Positions 5,348-10,095 of a stretch of DNA of 10,095 nucleotides are shown here, in pieces. The stretch comes from an uncultured Acidimicrobium sp. (GTDB taxonomy: Bacteria; Actinomycetota; Acidimicrobiia; Acidimicrobiales; Ilumatobacteraceae). Both the position numbers and the translations under genes were made by a program. The stretch's first letter is position 1, and every line of letters starts with the position of its first letter. Location: positions 1-10,095 of the forward strand of contig CAITUB010000010.1 in the NCBI GenBank assembly GCA_903895515.1. Direction: 5' to 3'. Under the pieces are notes generated by a model. The model was not told the origin of the DNA and did no database searches. It saw only the letters and a list, made by a program, of their open reading frames with translations.

Positions 5348-6106
5348 ATGGACACTGAAATCAGCAAACTACGCAGGCTCAACCTCATCGCAGGACTGCT
5401 TCACCTTGTTTCTCTCGTTGGAATAATCGTGCTCTCCAATGACGCTTCTATGCCGGTACGCGCCACGTATCTCACCGACGCCCCAACGCTCGATGCGTTC
5501 TCAGACCCTGTGCATCTGTTCAATCTCAACATCAGCTGGATGATTGGCGCATTCTTAGCGTTATCAGCTTTCTTTCACTTTTTGATTATTAGTCCAAAGT
5601 TTTTCCCTCGCTACAGCGCTGGACTAATCGCTCGCCACAACTACTTCCGCTGGGTTGAGTACTCGCTTTCTTCATCACTCATGATCGTGGTCATTTTGCA
5701 GCTCAACGGTGTTTCTGACTACATCGCACTTTCTGGAATGTTTGGCGTGAACGCATCAATGATCTTGTTTGGATGGTTGCAGGAGAAATATGTAAAACCT
5801 GGAAGCGGCGACATGTTGCCGTTTTACTTTGGTTGCATTGCTGGAGCAGTTCCTTGGATCATGATTGCAATCAACATCTTTTCGCCTAACGGGCCTGCGG
5901 AATCGGCAACGCCAGGTTTTGTCTATGGAATTGTGATTTCTCTATTCCTCTTGTTCAACAGTTTTGCACTCGTGCAATGGAAGCAATACAAGGCACAAGG
6001 AAAATGGGCGAACTACCTTCACGGAGAACGTGCTTATATCGTTTTAAGTTTGATTGCGAAGTCTCTACTTGCGTGGCAAATTTTTTCCGGTGCGCTGGCC
6101 GTCTAA
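5348..6106 (+). CDS. Heliorhodopsin (retinal-binding seven-helix protein)
   Basis: A 252-residue seven-helix heliorhodopsin. Family hallmarks are RWVEYSLSSSLMIV (101-114), VNASMILFGWLQEKY (134-148), a GIVISLFLLFNSFALVQW helix (194-211) and YIVLSLIAKSLLAWQIF (230-246). Lys238 is the expected retinal Schiff-base lysine, and Glu104 matches the counterion (Glu107 of HeR 48C12, whose lysine is Lys241, the same offset of three). His19 and His77 correspond to the conserved His pair near the Schiff base. Heliorhodopsins have inverted topology (N terminus inside), slow photocycles and no known ion pumping in most members; signalling or enzyme-regulating roles are proposed. No retinal-synthesis gene is in view, so the chromophore must be made elsewhere or taken up. 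The gene is divergent from an MscS-type channel (55 bp) and its stop overlaps the stop of a convergent histidine kinase by three bases. Confidence 0.97.
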   Translation: MDTEISKLRRLNLIAGLLHLVSLVGIIVLSNDASMPVRATYLTDAPTLDAFSDPVHLFNLNISWMIGAFLALSAFFHFLIISPKFFPRYSAGLIARHNYFRWVEYSLSSSLMIVVILQLNGVSDYIALSGMFGVNASMILFGWLQEKYVKPGSGDMLPFYFGCIAGAVPWIMIAINIFSPNGPAESATPGFVYGIVISLFLLFNSFALVQWKQYKAQGKWANYLHGERAYIVLSLIAKSLLAWQIFSGALAV

Positions 6107-7494
6107 TCACTGCCTGAAATAACCAGCACTGCATCAACTCCGCCTTTAGGTGACTCTCGAAGTTCAACTGCGAGACCACCCGCTTGAGCGAGCTGCGCAA
6201 CAATGGCAAGCCCAAGTCCGCTTCCTTGCCTCCTGTTGGAGTCCAATGAGTTTCTCCAGAACCTGTCAAAGGCTCGTAGTCGCTGCTCATCGGTAAGCCC
6301 ACGACCTTCGTCACGAACAATGATCTCAATGTGCGAACCGACTTCATTGGCAATGATCGAAATAGTTGAACCCTCAGAAGAAACTTCAAGGGCATTATCC
6401 ATGTAGTTGTCGATTATTTCGGTGAGTGCAAGAGAATTGCACTGAGCAAAAATCCACGGCTTCACTTCTGTAGTAATTGCAATATTGCGCTCATCAGCTA
6501 AGTAATGCCACTCACTCGCTTTGTTCTCAATTACTTCAGAAATATTGATCCGCTCTTTTTCCAACATCGCGCCTTCAGACCGTGCGAGATGGAGAAGCTG
6601 TTCAACTAATTTTCCTAGTCGATCGGTCTCTGCAAGAGCTGCGTCAATATGGTCGTGGGCGATTTCCGGCGAAACCTCCACCTGATCGCTCGCCTGTTCC
6701 AAACGCAAGCGCAACGAAGTTAACGGGGTGCGCAACTGGTGCGAAGCGTCGCCAGCAAAAGCACGCTGACGTTCAATAAGTCCACCAAGCCGCAATGCCA
6801 TGGCATTAAACGACCGGGCAAGTTGCCTGGTTTCCTTTGGACCTTCTTCTTCTGCATAAATCGACAGGTTTCCCTTAGCCAATTCGTCAGTCGCCTCGCG
6901 CAATTTCAGCAAAGGTCGAGCAACACCACGAGCGAAAATGATCGCCACAACAATTGCCATGAGCACCGAAAACAAAGCTGACATCAATACACCGCGCAAA
7001 CGCGAATTCACGTCTGCATCAAGAACACTTTGTGGATACGTAATACGCAGCACGCCAACAACGTTTGGACCTGAGAATATGGGAACCGCCACATAAGCGA
7101 GTTCGCCACCAATGGAGTTAGACATGCGCGTTCCCGATGTTGCATCTCCAAGAAGTGCAGTCGCAATTTCTGGGCGCGACACATAGTCGGCGCCGATTGT
7201 CACCGTTGGATCATTGCTTGCGAGCAAGTAGCCCTTAGCGTCCACGACAACAATCGTTCCATCACTGAGTAGTGAATATTCATCCATAATTTCCCGAACC
7301 TGCGTCTGCGTATCCGCAGTGTTTGTACCCAGAATCGGTGAAAGCTTGGCGCCATAGGTGAACGCATCACGTTCAATGGCCGTAACCGTTCGGTCGCGTT
7401 CAATTTGTGAAAGATGTCGAGCAAGCGGAATATCGTGTGCGAGCAAAACTGCCAACACCAAGCCCACCATTGAAAGAATTAGGCGTTTTCTCAT
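6103..7494 (-). CDS. HAMP-domain sensor histidine kinase
   Basis: A 463-residue membrane sensor kinase. The first membrane helix is at ~5-24, followed by an extracytoplasmic sensor region of ~140 residues (25-165) that looks PAS/Cache-like (SDGTIVVVDAKGYLLASN, then ELAYVAVPIF). A second helix at ~168-190 leads into a HAMP linker (~190-243). The dimerisation domain carries phospho-acceptor His252 in DASHQLRTPLTSL. The ATPase domain shows the N box (IIDNYMDNALE, Asn367), G1 (DEGRGL, 395-400), F box (FDRFW, 409-413) and G2 (GSGLGLAI, 424-431). Its ATG overlaps the TGA of the response-regulator gene by four bases and lacks its own Shine-Dalgarno motif, so translation is probably coupled. All catalytic motifs look intact. 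The signal is unknown. Given the divergent ApbE locus, a redox or metal signal is plausible but unproven. Confidence 0.95.
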   Translation of the reverse strand: MRKRLILSMVGLVLAVLLAHDIPLARHLSQIERDRTVTAIERDAFTYGAKLSPILGTNTADTQTQVREIMDEYSLLSDGTIVVVDAKGYLLASNDPTVTIGADYVSRPEIATALLGDATSGTRMSNSIGGELAYVAVPIFSGPNVVGVLRITYPQSVLDADVNSRLRGVLMSALFSVLMAIVVAIIFARGVARPLLKLREATDELAKGNLSIYAEEEGPKETRQLARSFNAMALRLGGLIERQRAFAGDASHQLRTPLTSLRLRLEQASDQVEVSPEIAHDHIDAALAETDRLGKLVEQLLHLARSEGAMLEKERINISEVIENKASEWHYLADERNIAITTEVKPWIFAQCNSLALTEIIDNYMDNALEVSSEGSTISIIANEVGSHIEIIVRDEGRGLTDEQRLRAFDRFWRNSLDSNRRQGSGLGLAIVAQLAQAGGLAVELRESPKGGVDAVLVISGSD

Positions 7495-8153
7495 TCGGGA
7501 GATTCAAGGCGGAAACCAACGCCACGAACTGCTTCAATCCAATCTGCATTCCCCAGTTTTTTTCGAACCGCTGCCACATGAGCATCCAAAGTTTTCGTCG
7601 GGCCATACCAATTGGCGTCCCACACCGATTCCATAATGTCGGTACGTCGATGCACAATGCCCGGGTGCTCTGCCAAGTACGCCAGCAAGTCAAACTCCTT
7701 GGTGGTGAGTTCAACTTCTTTGCCACTCATATACACACGACGCGTTGACAGATCGAGTTTCAGATTGCCGATCTCCAAAATTTCAGACGCTGGTAAGTCC
7801 ACAGCGACACGCCTTCGCGACACTGCGCGAATTCGCGCAATCAGTTCACGAAGACCAAACGGCTTCGTCACATAATCATCTGCGCCAATTTCTAATCCAA
7901 ACACGCGATCAATCTCTTCGTCACGTGCGGTCAGCATGATGATCGGTACCTGGCTCTTTTGCCGAATACGCCTACAGACTTCAAATCCGTCAAAATCTGG
8001 AAGTCCAATATCCAGCAACACAACATCTGGAATTTCGGCGGCAACAGCATCGGCTCCGTTGGAAACACGTCGAACTGTCATTCCTGAGGTTGCCAAACCA
8101 CTGATAAGTGATGCTGCAATCGCATCGTCGTCTTCAACCAAAAGAATGTCCAT
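7491..8153 (-). CDS. OmpR/PhoB-family response regulator
   Basis: A 220-residue two-domain transcription regulator. The receiver domain (1-~115) has the acidic pocket EDDD (7-10), phospho-acceptor Asp48 in LLDIGLPDFDG, switch Thr75 (MLTA) and Lys97 (TKPFG). The winged-helix DNA-binding domain (~128-218) shows the OmpR pattern (VELTTKEFDLLAYLAEHPG, then TLDAHVAAVRKKLG and VRGVGFRLE). It is the first gene of a pair with the histidine kinase, joined by ATGA. Starts 12 and 8 codons further upstream are in frame. I chose the ATG immediately before DILLVEDDD because it matches the family and has GACAAT six bases upstream. It is divergent from the secreted-protein/ApbE unit (130 bp apart), its most likely target besides its own operon. 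Confidence 0.96.
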   Translation of the reverse strand: MDILLVEDDDAIAASLISGLATSGMTVRRVSNGADAVAAEIPDVVLLDIGLPDFDGFEVCRRIRQKSQVPIIMLTARDEEIDRVFGLEIGADDYVTKPFGLRELIARIRAVSRRRVAVDLPASEILEIGNLKLDLSTRRVYMSGKEVELTTKEFDLLAYLAEHPGIVHRRTDIMESVWDANWYGPTKTLDAHVAAVRKKLGNADWIEAVRGVGFRLESPE

Positions 8154-8159
8154 ACCCCT

Positions 8160-8165
8160 ATTGTC
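8160..8165 (-). promoter_or_regulatory. Candidate -10 element of the two-component operon
   Basis: On the minus strand GACAAT lies six bases before the response-regulator ATG. AGGGG is present in the spacer but only one base from the ATG, too close to act as a normal ribosome binding site, which fits a leaderless transcript. Confidence 0.4.
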
Positions 8166-8270
8166 ACCCAGTTTCATGCCCAGCACCACATCCGTTCGTT
8201 CGTGAGGGATAGTCCTAATCTTTGGACAAAAAATGGATATGGCTAAGGACTGTGCTGGAAGTGACCGTTA

Positions 8271-8276
8271 TATGGT
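8271..8276 (+). promoter_or_regulatory. Candidate -10 element of the ApbE-containing unit
   Basis: TATGGT (TANNNT type) precedes the ATG at 8284 by seven bases, with no Shine-Dalgarno motif between. The 130-bp intergenic region back to the response-regulator gene is where its binding sites would be expected; I see no clear direct-repeat operator there by eye. Confidence 0.38.
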
Positions 8277-8283
8277 TATGCCT

Positions 8284-8976
8284 ATGAAAACCTCCATTGC
8301 ATCAACCATCTCGATAGCTGGTGTCGTAGCAGCAGGTGCCTTTACCTTTGCGGTAAACAGCACCATGTTGACCTCGGTATCAACGTCAGCCGAGATGGCC
8401 CCTGTTGATGCAGCGGTTTTGGCACCAGGAACCACTGGGCTCACCGTTCTTGCGCCACCACTTACTGTTGTTGTTACGGGTGCCGATTCGGGCTCGGGAG
8501 TTGGATCACAAGCGGTAGCTGGCGATCGTTCTGCTCCTACTTCTTCAAGTTCTTCATCTTCGTCTAGCTCCATTGCTCCAACCACGACAGTGCAAGTTGG
8601 GTCATCAACTGTTTCGAGTTACAGCATTCAAGGAGCCGCTTCTGTGCAACTTGTGCAATCGACTAACGGATTGTCGGTTGGCTCAGTGAACCCACAGAGT
8701 GGTTTCATTTATAACTCTGAAAGTGTTTCAGCAACTCGCGTTGTCGTTACTTTGACAAGTTCCACTCAAAAGCTGAAGTTCAACGCAGAACTCATTGGCG
8801 GTCGAGTGGTGACTTCTCTGATCTCGAGTGAAGTGACAGCAGTAGTAGCTCCAGCAGCCACTGCAGCACCGATGATCGCGTCGACTCCTGCACCTGCAAG
8901 CACAACTGCACCACGGGCAAGAACCAAAAAAGAGGAAGACAAGCACGAGGATCACGAGGATCACGACGATGACTGA
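8284..8976 (+). CDS. Secreted Ser-rich protein with His/Asp/Glu-rich C-terminal tail
   Basis: A 230-residue exported protein. Lys2 and the hydrophobic stretch at ~8-26 form a signal peptide or anchor. A linker at ~27-110 is rich in Thr, Val, Gly and Ser and contains ten consecutive serines (87-96). A small ordered domain follows at ~111-182 (YSIQGAASVQLVQ, then LSVGSVNPQSGFIYN, then KLKFNAELIGGRV), which looks beta-rich and recalls hypothetical exported proteins encoded beside actinobacterial FMN-binding and ferric-reductase-like genes; this is recall, not a search. After a second Ala/Thr/Pro linker the protein ends in RARTKKEEDK and HEDHEDHDDD (221-230), a likely divalent-metal-binding tail. 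The open frame begins at 8233, but ATG 8284 is chosen because it starts the signal sequence and has the -10 hexamer. It overlaps the next gene by eight bases. Confidence 0.78.
   Translation: MKTSIASTISIAGVVAAGAFTFAVNSTMLTSVSTSAEMAPVDAAVLAPGTTGLTVLAPPLTVVVTGADSGSGVGSQAVAGDRSAPTSSSSSSSSSSIAPTTTVQVGSSTVSSYSIQGAASVQLVQSTNGLSVGSVNPQSGFIYNSESVSATRVVVTLTSSTQKLKFNAELIGGRVVTSLISSEVTAVVAPAATAAPMIASTPAPASTTAPRARTKKEEDKHEDHEDHDDD
8944..8970 (+). repeat. Three 9-bp tandem repeats encoding the HED/HDD tail
   Basis: CACGAGGAT occurs at 8944-8952 and 8953-8961 and as CACGACGAT at 8962-8970, encoding HED-HED-HDD. The second copy contains GAGGA (8956-8960), eight bases before the ATG (8969) of the next gene, so the repeat probably also serves as its ribosome binding site. 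The third copy ends in the first two bases of that ATG. Confidence 0.8.
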
Positions 8977-9484
8977 ATCACGAGCACCTAAGCGCGATAA
9001 GCACCCAGCACGTTCTGCGCGCATTCTTTCCACTGGTCTTGCACTTACTTCAACACTTGGTCTGAGTGCTGCGTACACACTTGCAGCACAAGCAAAGGCT
9101 TTGAACAACGTTGGCATGAGTGACCCTGCAGCCGCAGTGGATCCAGCTCTTGTGCCAGCGGGATCAGTTGCACAAACACCTGCAATTGCTCCGACAGCAC
9201 CAGCTGGTGCATCACCAGTTTCCGGTCAATCATCGAACAAAGCCGGCGGGACACGACAAGTCGTGTCTTCACCTTCTGCTGCAACACAAACCCCCGTGAG
9301 TGCAGCAGCACCACAAGACGCTGCAGTAGTTGTGATCCAAGTCCCTGTATCTGCAGCTTCCCCAGCTCCTATTGCTGCGGCACCAGTTGCGGCTGCTCCA
9401 GCCCCTGTTGCGGTGGCACCGACGCCTGCACCGGCCCCTGCACCCGTTGTTACGGTCGCACCGAAAACATCCAGCTCTAAATAA
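8969..9484 (+). CDS. Membrane-anchored Ala/Pro-rich protein
   Basis: A 171-residue protein with a basic, polar cytoplasmic N terminus (MTESRAPKRDKHPARSAR), one hydrophobic segment at ~19-43 and a long extracytoplasmic tail dominated by Ala, Pro, Val and Ser. The last ~45 residues are almost purely Ala/Pro/Val (for example PTPAPAPAPVV), typical of an extended, wall-spanning linker. No catalytic motif or Cys is visible and I recognise no family. The ATG overlaps the preceding gene by eight bases and uses a GAGGA inside it, so the two are co-translated. apbE follows after 22 bp. Similar anchored or low-complexity proteins accompany flavinylation loci in other actinobacteria, where flavin is usually attached to a Ser/Thr of an FMN-binding domain; no such domain is evident here. 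Confidence 0.75.
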   Translation: MTESRAPKRDKHPARSARILSTGLALTSTLGLSAAYTLAAQAKALNNVGMSDPAAAVDPALVPAGSVAQTPAIAPTAPAGASPVSGQSSNKAGGTRQVVSSPSAATQTPVSAAAPQDAAVVVIQVPVSAASPAPIAAAPVAAAPAPVAVAPTPAPAPAPVVTVAPKTSSSK

Positions 9485-9491
9485 CACCACT

Positions 9492-9505
9492 TAGGCTGAG
9501 GCCTA
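9492..9505 (+). promoter_or_regulatory. apbE ribosome binding site inside a small hairpin
   Basis: GAGG (9498-9501) lies five bases before the apbE ATG. It sits mainly in the loop of a possible 5-bp stem (TAGGC 9492-9496 with GCCTA 9501-9505, loop TGAG). The hairpin is small and may have no regulatory effect; the ribosome binding site itself is well placed. Confidence 0.45.
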
Positions 9506-9506
9506 C

Positions 9507-10095
9507 ATGACCAAGCACACCGATTCGTTTCCGTGCATGGGCAACACCGCAAACATTGTGGTGATTGGCGATCAACAACTTCTTCGTAAAGCTCGTTTGC
9601 GCCTAGTTGACCTAGAAAACAAATGGAGCAGGTTTATCGATACGAGCGAAATTTCGCTAATCAACAACTCTGATGGAAAAGAAATGTACGTCAGTGCCGA
9701 CACCGTCACCCTGGTGCGTTACTTGGTAGATGCGCAAGCACGAACACACGGGCTATTTGACCCATCGTTGCTACCTGCGCTTATCGGTCTTGGCTATGGC
9801 GTTTCGCGCGTAGATAGTTCAATGAAATCTGACATTGCGCCAAACGCGCAATGGGCAATACCGCTCAATGAAACACGAATTGATTCTGCAAGTGGCGCCG
9901 TCCGACTTCCAAGTGGAGCAACGCTTGACCCCGGTGGTCTTGGCAAGGGCTTGGCCGCAGACATTGTTGCTACCGAGCTCATCTCGCTTGGTGCAACTGG
10001 TGTCTGCGCAAGCATTGGAGGCGACATGCGAATTGCTGGAGATAGCGAAGGTGCTGGCGGTTGGTCAGTTGCGGTTGAATCACCATTTGATGAAA
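9507..10095 (+). CDS. apbE: FAD:protein FMN transferase (ApbE), partial at window end
   Basis: The first 196 residues of ApbE, which transfers FMN from FAD onto a Ser/Thr of exported flavoproteins using magnesium. Visible family motifs are PCMGNTANIVV (9-19, the MGT region with Asn in place of the usual Thr), LENKWSRFIDTSEISLINN (36-54), HGLFDPSLLPALIGLGYG (81-98), the FAD/metal-binding DPGGLGKGLAAD (141-152) and GGDMRIAGD (171-179). The C-terminal third of a usual 270-340-residue protein, including the expected conserved Asp and Thr of the metal site, lies beyond the window. No clear signal peptide or lipobox is visible, unlike periplasmic ApbE of Gram-negatives, as is common in actinobacterial members. 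It is third in a tight plus-strand unit; an FMN-binding target and a ferric-reductase-like membrane protein would be expected next. Confidence 0.93.
   Translation, partial: MTKHTDSFPCMGNTANIVVIGDQQLLRKARLRLVDLENKWSRFIDTSEISLINNSDGKEMYVSADTVTLVRYLVDAQARTHGLFDPSLLPALIGLGYGVSRVDSSMKSDIAPNAQWAIPLNETRIDSASGAVRLPSGATLDPGGLGKGLAADIVATELISLGATGVCASIGGDMRIAGDSEGAGGWSVAVESPFDE

Noticed and set aside
5293..5388. Longer MscS-type protein starting at 5388
   Set aside because: It would cover the heliorhodopsin start on the other strand by 41 bp, and the added residues do not extend the recognisable channel fold.
8540..8572. Ser-codon run as a microsatellite or phase-variable repeat
   Set aside because: The ten serines use mixed codons (TCT, TCA, AGT, TCG, AGC, TCC) with no perfect tandem unit, so slippage is not expected to be strong.
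8268..8585. Minus-strand acidic open frame across the secreted-protein start
   Set aside because: It is antisense to the Ser-rich secreted protein and spans its promoter region; its composition mirrors the Ser/Thr codons of the real gene.
9226..9552. Minus-strand open frame rich in Gly/Ala/Thr
   Set aside because: It is the reverse shadow of the Ala/Pro-rich coding repeat of the plus-strand anchored protein and runs into apbE; no independent motif or ribosome binding site.
1..10095. Mobile elements, CRISPR arrays, tRNA or rRNA genes, prophage or defence genes
   Set aside because: No transposase, integrase, terminal inverted repeats, spaced direct repeats, tRNA-like cloverleaf or rRNA sequence was recognised in either strand by eye.

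Overview
The window reads as a piece of an actinobacterial chromosome, probably from a planktonic (freshwater or brackish) lineage. Three things suggest this: a heliorhodopsin close to the actinobacterial type; a DUF664/DinB protein and a PIG-L deacetylase, both common in mycothiol-making actinobacteria; and exported Thr/Pro/Val- and Ala/Pro-rich tails of the kind frequent in Acidimicrobiia. GC content looks close to half by eye. The class-level assignment is inference. Coding density is very high: no gene-free stretch exceeds about 130 bp, several same-strand genes overlap by 4-8 bp, and convergent genes nearly touch. No tRNA, rRNA, CRISPR array, insertion sequence or other mobile element was seen.

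Layout. (1) 49-429 (+): small coiled-coil protein with a C-terminal membrane anchor. (2) 430-2025 (-): a three-gene run, DUF664/DinB protein, then a haem-binding CXXCH membrane protein (GTGA overlap), then thioredoxin. (3) 2109-4152 (+): MFS exporter and PIG-L/LmbE deacetylase. (4) 4160-5292 (-): MscS-type channel coupled by ATGA to a small anchored Thr/Pro-rich protein. (5) 5348-6106 (+): heliorhodopsin, with the retinal lysine and the counterion glutamate in place. (6) 6103-8153 (-): OmpR-type response regulator and HAMP histidine kinase coupled by ATGA. (7) 8284-10095 (+): a secreted Ser-rich protein with a His/Asp/Glu tail, a membrane-anchored Ala/Pro-rich protein, and ApbE flavin transferase cut by the window end.

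How the genes may work together. Block 7 looks like the start of an extracytoplasmic flavinylation / electron-transfer locus (ApbE attaches FMN to exported proteins), and the divergent two-component system in block 6 is its likely regulator. Blocks 2 and 3 share a loose thiol/redox theme: thioredoxin, extracytoplasmic haem protein, and two families with members in mycothiol metabolism. Heliorhodopsin sits divergent to an MscS channel and tail-to-tail with the sensor kinase; any functional link is speculative.

A recurring sequence feature is a -10-like hexamer (NACAAT or TANNNT) exactly 6-7 nt before the start codon of six unit-leading genes, which suggests leaderless transcription. It was used to choose several starts.
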